From assembly GCA_000711775.1 (NCBI GenBank), contig ARYC01000785.1, positions 60,029 to 124,028 on the forward strand: a DNA stretch of 64,000 nt, written 5' to 3'. Position numbers and translations under genes: made by a program. How positions within the stretch are numbered: the first letter of the stretch is position 1; every line of letters begins with the position of its first letter. The notes beneath the pieces were generated by a model. That model was given only the letters and a program-made list of their open reading frames with translations. It searched no databases and had not been told where the DNA came from. Shown here piece by piece: positions 24,926 through 35,985 of this stretch. The stretch comes from Oxytricha trifallax. Lineage: Eukaryota > Ciliophora > Spirotrichea > Sporadotrichida > Oxytrichidae.

Positions 24926-26148
24926 TGTAGAAATACATTTGAATTTGGAAAATTAATTATAAATTAATTAATTATAAATCGAAATCGTGGCAGTTAAAGT
25001 TAACCAATTTAAACGATCTTGAGCTCAATCGATAGAGAATTAAAAATTAGCAGGGCTTTACTATTGGCGGTACTATTATATCGCATCCCTGGAGCAAGAT
25101 AACTTCACTTTAATGTGAGGGTGTAATTTAATGAATTTAGATGCGTTTAATTAAAGTCGAGTTATCTTGCTCCAGGGATGCGATATAATAGTACCGCCAA
25201 TAGTAAAGCCCTGCTAATTTTTAATTCTCTATCGAATGAGCCCTAGATCATTTAAATTGGCCAACTTTAACTGCCAAGATTTTGATTGATTATAAATTTA
25301 ATTTAAATTCATTTTCCAAATTCAAATGTATTTCTACAATATTATTATTAATTTTCGCCTGAATTTGCAGAGGTCTCAATAAAAATGTCAATATCTTTAT
25401 CACTTCTAAACTTTAATCCCTCTTCATAGATGACTTCTCTCTTCGATATTCTGTCTTTCTAATTGCCTACTAAGACTACGGCTGCATCAGGTTCACTCTA
25501 AGTTTTGATTTCATTATGCCAATATTTCAAATTATAGAAACTTTGCATACTAGCCACACTATGTTTAAGAAGAATTAATTGAGCTCTTCTGTAAAATGTC
25601 TTAGCAATTGATTGAAAAGATTCTTGACCTGCTGTGTCCCAAATTTGCATTTTAAACAAATTTTATTCCATTTTTATATAGAGAAAACCAAATTCTACTC
25701 CCAAAGTTTCTTCTTGTTCGTCACGGAATTCATTTCGTAAAAATCTTTGCATTATGCAGGATTTTCCTACTCCTGAATTCCCTTTCACAATCACCTTCAA
25801 TGTATAATCTTGCTGGATTAGAAATATATACTAGTATTATTTAATAAAGACTATATTTTTTATTTAGGATAGGATGTGTTTCTCTCAGTTAAGAATTCTG
25901 AATAATTTCATAGGGTAAAAGTAATTAAAATTATTTATTCCACCATTTTTAACTTTGTATGAATCACTGTCTTGCTCATCTTAGTAAGAACTTAAATCAC
26001 CAGAGCCCTCTCTTTCTAATTTAGTTTTAATCTTTTTTACAATAGTGTTTATTTTACTGTATTTTTTTATTTAATCAACCCTATCTTACCCAATTTACTC
26101 TTTAGCATATAATAAATTACTTTTATATACATTTTATATTAATTTCAT
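24798..26148 (-). CDS. Rab-family small GTPase, interrupted by foldback element
   Basis: Start ATG 26148, an unusual charged N-terminal extension of about 60 residues (INTIVKKIKTKLEREGSGD), an intron at about 25965-25825, then the GTPase fold: P-loop GNSGVGKSC (near 25780), TLGVEFGF switch I, WDTAGQESFQSIAKTFYRRA switch II, VLVGNQKDR and ETSANSGEN near 25360. All G motifs are present. Rab proteins switch vesicle traffic between GTP and GDP states. The frame is still open at 25351 where the foldback begins, and no prenylation cysteines are seen. If the element and one copy of the 12-bp repeat are removed, the frame stays open to about 24798, but that tail is not Rab-like, so the true C-terminus may lie elsewhere. 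Confidence 0.85.
24926..25338. mobile_element. Foldback MITE (family B, copy 1)
   Basis: Arms of about 185 bp (24926-25110 and 25150-25338) are inverted copies: both hold TGTAGAAATACATTTGAATT at the tip, GGCAGTTAAAGTT, and GTACTATTATATCGCATCCC with GGAGCAAGATAA. The same ends occur in copy 2 and at 52305. ATATTATTATTA is found at 24899-24910 and 25339-25350, a 12-bp direct repeat that could be a target duplication or an excision pointer. It lies between the tails of two convergent genes. Confidence 0.85.
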
Positions 26149-26230
26149 CAAATTTAATCTCTAAAACATTAAATAAGTGCATTAATAAAAATATTCTCCA
26201 TATTTTTATTTTATAAAATCTTCATCAATT

Positions 26231-27855
26231 ATGACTGAGCAAATGAACTACCCAGCGTAAAGTTTATCGAAATAGAGATAAACCTCTAAACCTAGATTAG
26301 GAAACCCCTAAAATTCTAATGTTTAAGATCCTGCTTCTTAATTATCAGCATAAAAATCAATAAAACTACTACCAAGATGGAATAATTCTAGTAAATGTAT
26401 TGATAAATTATAGTAAAATGTTATAAACAATAGCAATTAGAAATATTAAAACTTAAATTCTTACTTATTTTAGAGTTCTGAGAAAACCAATCAGGTGAAA
26501 AAGCCAAGTGGTAAGGAGGCAGGAGGATTGAAGATATCAAGATAGAAAAATACTATAAGTAAAGAAGTTGTTGCTATTCATGAAGTCAATGAAGGAGTTA
26601 GAATCAAAGATGTAAATATTAATCATTAAAGTGATTAATTTATAAGTTTTACGGATAATGGTGGGTCATATAAAAATATTGGATGTATATACTAGACTTT
26701 ACAAATCGAGAAATTCTCTAATTCATAGTTCTCCAAGATCACCTACTAGAAGTAAATTATTAGATATTTACAAAACTCAATAAGAGCGAAGTAGATAAGA
26801 ATCATTTTCTTCATAATTTTCCCTTCCTTCAAAAGTTACTTAGCTTAACGAGAAACAGTCTATAATTAAATTCTCTATTAATTTTGTTTTATATTAATTC
26901 TTATGACTTCAATAACTGTCATCTTTTCTAAAATCTATAGCTATGTGCCAAAGTCCATCCTCGGCAGGTCTAAAGCGTAAAATTTCTTGTAGCCCCAGAA
27001 GCTCAACTTATTCTAAAAACTCAGCAAGAAAAAACGTGGGTAAAGAAGAGAAGGAAAGATTGAGATTGGACAACATGATCAAAGAAGCAAAGAAACGCAT
27101 TGAAGATAAAATTAATCAAAAGTAAAACTCTTAAAATAATATAGTAGAACAAAAAGATTGAGGGAGTGATAAGAAAAGAGCAGTCCTAGGATCAATTGAT
27201 AGAAATAGAAATAGAAATAATAAGAGTCTTAGTAGAATATCTGAGAAGGATATCTCATTCACTTAAATGACATTAAGATTTTCATGTTTATATGAGATAT
27301 CAGCATGTGTAGAGATGCAAACATCAACGATTAGAGTAACTTAAAATCTAGAAGATTCCTTGAAAACTTTCAAAAAATCAGATTTACAAAACGATCAAGA
27401 CACCAGCAGATCAAGCAATATGAATAACTTAGAACAGCTTAAATTTCATGAATCCTCAGTGAAAAATTGAAATTATTACAGATGACAGCTCTTCATAGTT
27501 TAACTCTGGTAGAACCAAACAAGGATTTATTTAAAGTTTCATAAAACTATACTAATAGAAAAGTTCACTTCACTGTAAGAATCAATAAAGTGAATACACT
27601 ATGAGCAATGAACTATAAACTCTTAACAATCATAACTCTTAAGTTCATTTGAGAATAGCTAGTCAAGGAGATTAACCTAAACATTAGCTGAAATAGGGTA
27701 GTAATACAAGTGATCCAGATCTCCATTTAAGTTCATAAAGCTTAAGAAAAGAATATGTTGAGAAGACTTCATAAATTAATCATAGCTACAGTGCCTTTCA
27801 AATTCTTGAAGATTTGAAAGAGCAGAGATTTAACACTGACAACAAATTAAAATGA
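26231..27855 (+). CDS. Low-complexity Ser/Asn/Gln/Lys-rich protein
   Basis: ATG 26231 (MTEQMNYPAQSLSKQRQ), introns fitting at about 26390-26474 and 26889-26940, then VKKPSGKEAGGLKISRQK, ISCSPRSSTYSKNSARKN and EKERLRLDNMIKEAKKRI, later LDSLKTFKKSDLQNDQDT and a tail ending FNTDNKLK-TGA 27853-27855. One short helical segment, otherwise disordered. No family recognised; TGA in frame near 27162. Confidence 0.5.
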
Positions 27856-27965
27856 ATGATTATAAAGGAATTGACCTTAGAGAATAATAACATGTGAAGT
27901 ATTTATATAAGAACTTTAGTTTTGTTTAGGTTTTTATCAATTATTAATTCTAATCAAATTTATAT

Positions 27966-29440
27966 TCATAAGTTAACTCTAAAATATAAGCATAAACACA
28001 GGCTTTATTTGATATTTAGCCATGCAAAGTATAGTTTGAATTTTTATATTAATCTGATTGGAAATTGAGAGAGGTCATGTGACATCACCCCAATATTTAC
28101 TACTAAATAAAATTAATACTACTTTATCAGCTCTTTGATAATATTTTGCTTCATTTTTGATTTATAAGTTGAATACACTTTTTTGAATCCTATAATTTCC
28201 ACAGTTTTTCTTCCATTATTAGGACCCCTCTTATTTTTGGGGCTGCTACATGTGATTTAAGATAGTTTGGGAGCCTAATGGCTTTAATGCTTATGTGTGG
28301 CAGCAGTTGATTGGTACTTTCTCATAACATATTACATGCCTCTGTTATAACTATTTGCCAACTCAGTCATGAGAGTGGGGCTACCAGACAGAAGATTTTG
28401 CATTCCTTAATTCTAAGAATGAGGAGGATGATGAGATACAAAGTTAGGGTTATTATTGCTTAGGGCATTTGGTAGATTGGATTGATTAAGAAACAATTCA
28501 TTAGGTTTAAGGTTAATTAAAGTCAAACCTTTTTATATATTTAACTTTAATTTATGATTATAATAGAGTAATTAAAACACTCAAATTAATTTAATTAAAA
28601 TTAAGTAAATTAATAACAGTAATCACAGCTAAACTCTATTACTAATGAATTCTATGCATCCTTATCCTACAAAATTTTTGAAAATTTAGAAGATTTTATT
28701 ATATAAGTCTTTTTATATTTTATTCGATATTTAACTTTAATCTTTTTTATCTCTTATTTTCCAAACGGATCTTGTTATATTCCTTTTGGAATATATAGGG
28801 GCCTGTTTGACCTTTTTGAATGATATTAATGAAACCTTTCTATTTAGTAGGGATACTTAGATCTTTGTTCTATATCCATGTTAAAATATCTTATTTCTAT
28901 TTGGAATTTGATCATTAATTCTGAGTCTCCGGACAATGTTAAGGAATGATTGTCCACCAGGCAATGTTTTGATATAATTGTCCGGTGACCTTGTAAAAAG
29001 ATAGATGAATTAAAGCATGTTTTTATTGCATTAAAAAAGAGAAATAAATTAAATAAATATAGTAAATTAAAATAAAATCAAAAATGGAAGCCATATCTTG
29101 TTCTATTCGAACATGGCTGTAATTAACTTAGGTCTTAATGATTCCTCAATGAATGTGAGGGATCTATTAGGATTCTTGGTAGCTTGAGGGTTTATTGAGT
29201 TTAGTTATCAATTCGATTGGTTACTCTGGAAGGATATGTTTCTCTGCAAGTCAGCTCCATGATTTTAAACTTATAAATATTTAGTTTGTCCTCACTTTAC
29301 CTTTTGCTGACCCTTTGTTTAAGTAGGTTGCCTTTATTTCTTATTGTTAACCGTGGCTCATTTATTTCAAGGATATCGTCACGTAGTAACTTTAGGTTTT
29401 GCTCATTTAATTCAAGGCATTAGGATCTAAATATAATCAT
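27966..29440 (-). CDS. Unrecognised multi-exon gene
   Basis: Three long minus-strand blocks. 29440-29078 is coiled coil (CLELNEQNLKLLRDDILEI, NKGNLLKQRVSKRQSEDK). 28995-28629 is basic (TLPGGQSFLNIVRRLRIND, KVKQAPIYSKRNITRSVWK). About 28560-27966 is Asn-rich (LPNALSNNNPNFVSHHPP, GMQNLLSGSPTLMTELAN), ending near TGA 27966. T-rich gaps could be introns or IESs. Grouping them as one gene is inference; no family is recognised. Confidence 0.45.
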
Positions 29441-29521
29441 TTAGAGAGATTAAAATACATCAGAAATAGGTAGGACACATATAATTATCATGAAATTCAT
29501 AAAATATATTGAAATATGTAA

Positions 29522-30777
29522 ATGAATTGACCTAGTTTTATAAAATAAAACCAAAGAATTATTAAAAATTTCGAGAAGAGCTCCAATAGCAATAATAACA
29601 CATGACAATAAAATATTCAAAAAGCAGCTGTGACAAACACTGCTGCAAATAGATCTTAAAGTTAAGCTCCAGTATCCTTAAAAAAGCCTGCTGATTTAAG
29701 AGTCGGTGATGAATTGGTTCCCAAAGGTTTAAGAGTATAAGCTATAGGAAACATCTTATTTTTAATCTTATTTCATAAATTTAAAAAAAGATATTCTAAG
29801 CTGAAACTTATCATATTCTATAAGTTTAATCGGTAATTATTTTAACCTTAACATCAAGGCATTTCCAGATAAATGCTTGAAGCACATCTTAACAAACGCC
29901 TAGACTTTATTTATGCCAAAGAAAATACACGATCGTGGAGATTTGTTATGCAGCTACAAAGAAAAGGACCAAACTTACGATCTCTATTAAAAACCAGGAG
30001 TTAAAAATTTGGTGACTTAATAGAGAGATAAGATCTATAACTTTGTCATTGATCCCACTATAACTCCAGACTTTATAGAAAAGTTTCAAAGATATTGTGG
30101 GGCTTTCTATACGAGCATGAAGATTGAGATCATGCTCCCAAAATCTTAAACTTTCTTGGAAGATTTTAGGAGTAGCTAATAGGGAAAATCCTTATTCTGG
30201 AGTTATATAATACAATGCAGCTTAGATCCTTAAGAAAACTCTACTGTAATTATCTCTTCTATACTTAATTGATTTTATTGTAGACTTGTTCCAAAGGATG
30301 CATACTGTATGCTGACGAAAACAATGCAAGATATCTATCCCTTCGATTCTTGGAATTATTTTTTGGTTGGGCAAATTACAATTCCCGCACAGGAGTTTTC
30401 TCGCTCGGTAAATAAATTCCTAACTTAGAAGAAAACGATGGCAAAACGTTAAGAGCTTAAGACCCAGAAAATGAGTTATTAAAGAATGCTTGCTATGTCA
30501 TGGTGCATGAAATTGGGCATATGCACGGGCTAACTCACTGTACTTTTTATGAGTGCATCATGAATGAATTTAACAGTTATTCAGAATAGAGGAGGTTCAA
30601 GAGATGTAAAGATATTTTTTTTAGTTAAGTTAATGCTTATATAGATTTATGTCCAGTGTGCTTGAGTAAAACATGCAATTCAATGTGAAATAAAGATTTA
30701 CTGATATGTTGAAGATATTTGAATAGTATGGGTTTACAGAGATGGCTGAGTACTACAAATAAGCTTCAAAATACTGA
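29522..30777 (+). CDS. Archaemetzincin-type zinc metalloprotease (peptidase M54)
   Basis: The catalytic signature HEIGHMHGLTHCTFYECIMN (from 30506) is the M54 motif HExxHxxGxxHC....CxM; the family's later CPVC pair is present in DLCPVCLSKT. Upstream family segments are GDLLCSYKEKDQTYDLY, FQRYCGAFYTSMKIEIMLP and VPKDAYCMLTKTMQDIYP; the C-terminus is FNVKQRFTDMLKIFEQYGF ending SKY-TGA at 30775. An intron fits at 30246-30283 (38 nt). These aminopeptidase-like enzymes have poorly known roles. One-base shifts near 30388 and 30675 and two early TGA codons break the frame. Confidence 0.88.
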
Positions 30778-30986
30778 CCTAATTCAATTATGTAATTGTA
30801 AAATTATCGTGTAAATACTATAAAAACACCACAGATTTTTATAATTTTAATTTCTTTAATTATTTATATTATAAATTAATAATTTAATAATGCTTTTAAT
30901 CATGATAAATTCAAATACAATTTCATTTTTTATCAGAATGTATTAATATCTCAGAATTTCTGATTAAATATTAAAATAAATCTAAA

Positions 30987-33276
30987 ATGAAAAAGACTCA
31001 AACATTAGGATTAAGCCAAAAATAAACAGCAAGTCAATATTCAATTAACTCACTTAAATCTCCAACAAACAGTGCTGCCCAATTATTATCAAGCGAATTT
31101 CAAACTCCAAATACTACTTGCCATAGAGATTAAGTTAAAAATTGTGGTTATTAATCTACAAACTTCAGTGTCTTATTTCCATCATCACAGTTAATTCACT
31201 CATAGAAATTGAATATTAATAATAGTAACAAAGAGGGAACTGGTGATACCATGTAAATTAATCCATTTCAAGGGAATGAAAATCAAAATTTGCTATCAGA
31301 CTGAAAATCTATCATGAATTCTACCAAGCCAGTTGCCAAGAAATCTGTTGCAAAGTAATCCTCCTAAACTTATACGATACCTAAACAGCACTTTTACTTC
31401 TTCAACCTAACAGTAAAATATGACTTAATCCAAGAATTTTACACCCACTCTTACCCAAAAAGTCTCTATAAATATCATAGAACCAACTTCAAACAACACT
31501 CCACATCATTACTTAAGTGATCAAACATCGAAAGATTCAGCTTAAAATTCAACTCTTGAACTTGAAAATTAAATGAGATCAAGAAAATAGGAACAACTTT
31601 TAGGTGCTCCTAAAAAATTAGCATCTGGTATAAAATAGATGCCACATAGTAAAAGCCTTTATAATTGCAAGAGGACCTCATTAACTAAAGTAATTATTCT
31701 TAGAAATAAGGAAATGGTAGTGCCTAAAGAGCGAGTAGTATCAGTAATAGAATGATGTTATAGTCTCAATTTTTAGCAACTAAATTTGAAAATACAAATA
31801 CATCATTAGCATTTCAAACAATTACAGAGCAGACCTAGTCCTAAAATGATAAGTGCCTCACTATGAGACCAAAAATAAAAGTGGGGCTTCAAAAAATAAT
31901 GAAGTTCAAATTTGGGTGATAATTCAAGAACTCACAAACGCACTGCTATTATATATAGAGAAGAATTTGGAAAGGAAGACTTGTAAATAATTAAAAATAA
32001 TAATGATTAGCCTAGTCACTGATTAAGATTCATCAAGAAATGGCCAAGAATATGATATATAGCAATAACTGCAAACTGATTCAATAAAAATAGCAAATAT
32101 TGATGATGAGTTTTTCTTAAGTGAAAATTAGGAGACTAAAATTAAAGTAATTAACATTTTCAAAGCGATGACTTGGATAATATAAAAATCAGTCAGGGGA
32201 ATATTGCTTGATCTTTCAAGAGTTTAAATTAATCTAGCTTTACTTTGTTTTATTAGTCTTTTGTAATATCCAAATATAAAATTCTCAATCAGAGATACCT
32301 CTAGATTCAGCTCAGCGCTTAAACTCCTCTTCCTCCTCTAAGTTACAAAGCTAAAATAAATCTTCATAGCAAATGAAAAATCTGAACCTCCCTTAGCCTT
32401 TATAATGTGATAATCGCTCCTCCTCAAATTCCAGCTTCCTCGAATGTTCAATACTTATGATGAACGAGGTTGCAAATGGTGACGAAGACAACATCCCATA
32501 GACTCCATTTAGCCTAAGACAAAGAAACACTATTAACCCTAATACACTAAAAAATAAATATTTATTTAAGAGCAAATTCAACCAGTCAAGGATTAATGAT
32601 TTCAAAGAAGGCTCTGTTAATTTTAAAATTCCTGAGAAATTTGACAATTAATAAAAGTTTACACGAGATGCAGACAGGAAAATTTCTCATTCTGGGGGCT
32701 TTCAATCTGACTGAAAAGTTAATGGTAAACCTTAATAAGACGGTATTGAAGTTGATTATTCAACGAAAAATTCAAGGGAATTCAAAAATCATAATGGCGA
32801 GATGATAAAAACTAACAAAAGTTCTTTTGAAGTAGATCAGCCTTTATAAGAAGTAAACTAAGAATATCACTAGTCTCATTCACCTATATATAATTAATAA
32901 ACATTAAAATCACTACATTATTACATTTTAATGGTAGTTTATGCAAAAGGGAAAGACTGGAAAAATCAGCGGTGATGATTTGGCATACTACAATCATCTT
33001 TAATGCTTTAAATTCTATCGAAAAATCTCCATTACTTTTTTTATCAATGCAGGCAGCTAGAATCCAAAACTATTTGACTTCAACTAAGCAGTGGAGGATC
33101 AGGAGCAACGCCAAAAACTTTTGAAAGAGATGAACTCAGTTGAAAGACAGCTGTTTCATGAGCAGTCTAAACTCATGAAAATAGATAAAAAACTAAGGAC
33201 ATTAGATTAGGAAAATATCCAAATCAGAACTATGATTAATTTCTTATCAAATGCTAAATTTGCTGCAGGATCATGA
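30987..33276 (+). CDS. Low-complexity protein with C-terminal coiled coil
   Basis: ATG 30987 (MKKTQTLGLSQKQTASQYS). Ser/Asn/Gln/Thr-rich through QNFTPTLTQKVSINIIEP and IANIDDEFFLSENQE; after a likely intron near 32225-32300 it continues MMNEVANGDEDNIPQTPFS, RINDFKEGSVNFKIPEKFD, HNGEMIKTNKSSFEVDQP, and ends in a coiled coil (QRQKLLKEMNSVERQLFHEQ, TLDQENIQIRTMINFLSN) at TGA 33274-33276. In-frame TGA at 31302-31304 and near 32712. No family recognised. Confidence 0.5.
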
Positions 33277-33477
33277 TAAAAATTCTTTAAATAGTGTAAT
33301 GAACTGTAAATTTGGCTTCTAGTCTTTAATCATTGATAACATAGATATGCAGATCTTTAAGAAATTAATTATACAATCTATAATTTCATAACTCATTCTT
33401 GTGTTTAATGATTAAAATCAAATAAATTTAACATATCACTGTTTAATACTAAAATCAAACCATCAATCTTAGTCGTG

Positions 33478-33985
33478 ACGTAGACGTATCTGAGTGAGTT
33501 GAAGTGGCAATTCCGTGACGTGGCAGTCATGAAGTAGAAAACTCCGAAAAAACCATCCTCGCTATCACCTAGTCTAATCCCAAAATCAAGATGTCACCCC
33601 ACGTCTTTCGACATTTGAGGGACAGAGCTCGTGAGATTCGACCAGAGTGACAGAAGGTGGAGAAAAACGCTTACCGGTCCCACCGCTGCTGGGAAACGTA
33701 ATCCCTGTCCTTTCGCTGTGGTAGCTTCAGTGCCCTAACCCGGTGTGGGAGAAAAATCCTTATCGTTGGCTTCAATGGTTTTCATCTTCTCACTTTTGGA
33801 GGCAGAGCGTACCTCCATCCTGCTCCCTATTACCTAGGAAACTGAACTCAAGCCAGGAAACTCATCTAATGCAGGGAAATCTTAGGATCCAGCTCACTCG
33901 AAGAGTGAATGCTGACAGATTGAACCCCGCCGACTGGCCCCTCATGCGTTGCGCCCAGCAACCCCCTACCTGCCCTCGGTAGGCC
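33478..33985. other. GC-rich island of unknown nature
   Basis: About 500 bp near 50 percent GC in a setting of roughly 25-30 percent GC, lying between the tails of two convergent genes. Both strands have long stretches free of TGA; a plus frame from about 33543 has one TGA (near 33631) and reads WEKNPYRWLQWFSSSHFW and LNSSQETHLMQGNLRIQL. I recognise neither protein nor RNA in it. Confidence 0.5.
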
Positions 33986-34002
33986 TTAGTATAATAGATA
34001 AC

Positions 34003-34922
34003 TCATTCTTAAGTTTCTTTAATTTCTAGTAATCTTTCTCCATCTATTTTTGCATTCTCCTCTTCTACCCTCTCTCGTTTTTGGCATTCTATTTTTCTCT
34101 TTTTTTGCTTTCTCTCTTCAAATCTTGACAGTTGGACCCTGCTTTTGGAAAATGGATTTACAACTTTATTCTATTCTTCTCTTCTCTATTGCACTTAGGT
34201 TTGCAGTAATATTATCAAAATATAATTGATTTCGATTTCTTTGACTTTAAAATATATTGATGCTGATAATTTAAAGAAATAAGCAAAATATTTTAATTAA
34301 GAGATAGTTCTAATTTAAGAAAATATGCTATACATCATTTATGTGAATTAATTTAGATCAAAATCTTTATTTTTACTTGAATAACTATTTGTGTTTTATT
34401 TTTAACCAAATTACATTATATTTTTGTAATAGTCTCTTCACTCTTCTTCTCAATAACTAACTCCACAATATATTCTTTCTTCTTTGTTTTTTCCTGCTTT
34501 TATTGAAGTTTCTTGAATGAATTCATCATATCAAACTCTGTAACTTTCTATTGAGTGACTTAATATAGAAATTTAAGGCCTTTGGCTATATTAGAGGTTG
34601 TAGTTGACTCCAATTGATCCTATAGTGCTTGTTTGAATGATGGTAGGTTTGGCTTTAAAGCAGCTTAATTATCATAGTCATCGCCCTCATCCTCATCCTC
34701 ATCATCATAATCATTATCTAAATGTTTAACATTGTCTTCTGCTTATTTATCAATGTAATTCACTGCAATATTATCAGTATCTGATTTATAGAGGTCATCA
34801 TCTGAATCGTCATTCAGGAGATTGTTTCTCATAGGAGTTGGGGATTTATCACTTTCACTATCGGACTGTTGATCTTACTCATCATCACTTTTGTTCATGT
34901 AGTTCTTGAGTAGTTAGTCCAT
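34003..34922 (-). CDS. Acidic, probably nuclear protein, unrecognised
   Basis: ATG 34922: MDQLLKNYMNKSDDEQDQQ, then Asp/Ser-rich (LLNDDSDDDLYKSDTDN, DNDYDDEDEDEGDDYDN), a helical part (LPSFKQALQDQLESTTTSN, NSFKKLQQKQEKTKKKEY), an intron near 34420-34190 and a basic tail (RVQLSRFEERKQKKRKIE, EENAKIDGERLLEIKETQE) ending TGA 34003. The acidic-then-basic layout is common in nucleolar and chromatin proteins; identity unknown. Confidence 0.6.
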
Positions 34923-34960
34923 TTTTATATTATATTATTTTAAATTTATTATATTGATAT

Positions 34961-35374
34961 TGTAAAAGTACATTTCATATCAGAAAATTAATTATAAATT
35001 AATTTATTATTAATCAAAATCTCGGCAGTTAAAGTTAACCAATTTAAACGATATTGCGCTCAATGGATAGAGAATTCAAAATTAACTGGACTTCATTATT
35101 GGCGGTTCTATTTTATCGCATCGAGGGAGCGAGATAACTCGACTTTAATTAAACTCATTCTAAATCCATTAAATTATACCCCCACATTAAAGTCGAGTTG
35201 TCTCGCTCCCTCGATGCGATAAAATAGAACCGCCAATAATAAAGTCCATCTAATTTTGAATCCCCTATCGAATAAGCCCAAAATCTTTTAAATTGGTCAA
35301 CTTTAACTGCCACTATTTTGATTTATTATTAATTTAATTATAATATATTTTCTAAATTCAAATGTACTTCTACA
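34961..35374. mobile_element. Foldback MITE (family B, copy 2)
   Basis: 414 bp with arms of about 195 bp. Shares with copy 1 the tip TGTA.AAGTACATTT, GGCAGTTAAAGTT and the layout ATTGGCGGTTCTATTTTATC + GCATCGAGGGAGCGAGA. Arms of this copy match each other better than they match copy 1, suggesting arm homogenisation within each copy. It starts 39 bp upstream of the acidic protein's ATG. Confidence 0.85.
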
Positions 35375-35513
35375 ATATATAAAGAATGATTTTAAAAATA
35401 ACTAGTTGATCCTTAATTAAAAATAAATGTTTAGCAAATTTTCTATCTTAAACTTGTTATAAGTTTTAATTTCTGCAAGTAATCCTTTTCTTTATAACTC
35501 CAAAGTGTTTATT

Positions 35514-35660
35514 CTCAATCACTTTCATTGCCATTGTCAAGCTCGGCAAATGCATAGAATTTATTTGAGTTGTTGCCGCCTCTACCGCCATTTTGAGTTT
35601 TCTTTGCGATTGGAATTATGATATATTTTTTGGAAAATAGAGAATTATAACAATTTGATT
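35514..35660 (-). CDS. Short Gly/Asn-rich coding fragment
   Basis: Minus frame IIIPIAKKTQNGGRGGNNSN then KFYAFAELDNGNESD-TGA (35514). Starts inside one arm of a 45-bp inverted repeat. Possibly a separated exon or MDS of another gene; no identity. Confidence 0.3.
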
Positions 35661-35985
35661 AAGATTATTATAAATAATAAAAATGTCTGGTCGGAATGTG
35701 CAGTGTCGCTCACAAATAATGTAAGTTACAAAAAACATATCTAAATTTTTTATTTTTTAGTTGACCTGCCTGGTTAGTGCAGTGAAGGGTAGAGACAAAG
35801 ACTTCGCAGAGCAAGACTAAAAAGTGGAGAGTACTCACTTGGAAAGATGGAAGAAAATACAAGGGTGAATTCAAAGACAATGAAACGTTTTTAAGATATA
35901 CTTTATTCAAACTATTACTAAGTTTTGTATTTATTATTAATCAAATTGTTATAATTCTCTATTTTCCAAAAAATATATCATAAAT
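35618..35985. repeat. 45-bp inverted repeat bracketing the MORN-like fragment
   Basis: ATTTTTTGGAAAATAGAGAA with flanking sequence at 35620-35662 is repeated in inverted orientation at about 35938-35982. The right copy lies in the 3' end of the LSG1 frame. Spacer about 275 bp. Confidence 0.75.
35683..35893 (+). pseudogene. Isolated MORN-like fragment
   Basis: Plus strand: MSGRNVQCRSQI, an apparent intron (GTAAGT...TTTTTTAG, about 35719-35760), then VLTWKDGRKYKGEFKDNET near 35835-35890, a single MORN-type repeat. The frame cannot be joined cleanly and nothing follows. It lies between the arms of an inverted repeat. Confidence 0.35.

Noticed and set aside
28928-28986. CCGGACAAT...ATTGTCCGG hairpin as a terminator or regulatory site
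   Set aside because: It lies inside a long open minus-strand frame and is short; no evidence for regulatory use in a eukaryotic genome.
32393-32647. Minus-strand membrane-like protein (MSNFSGILKLTEPSLK...)
   Set aside because: The plus strand here is open and continuous with the neighbouring Ser/Asn-rich gene over a longer distance.
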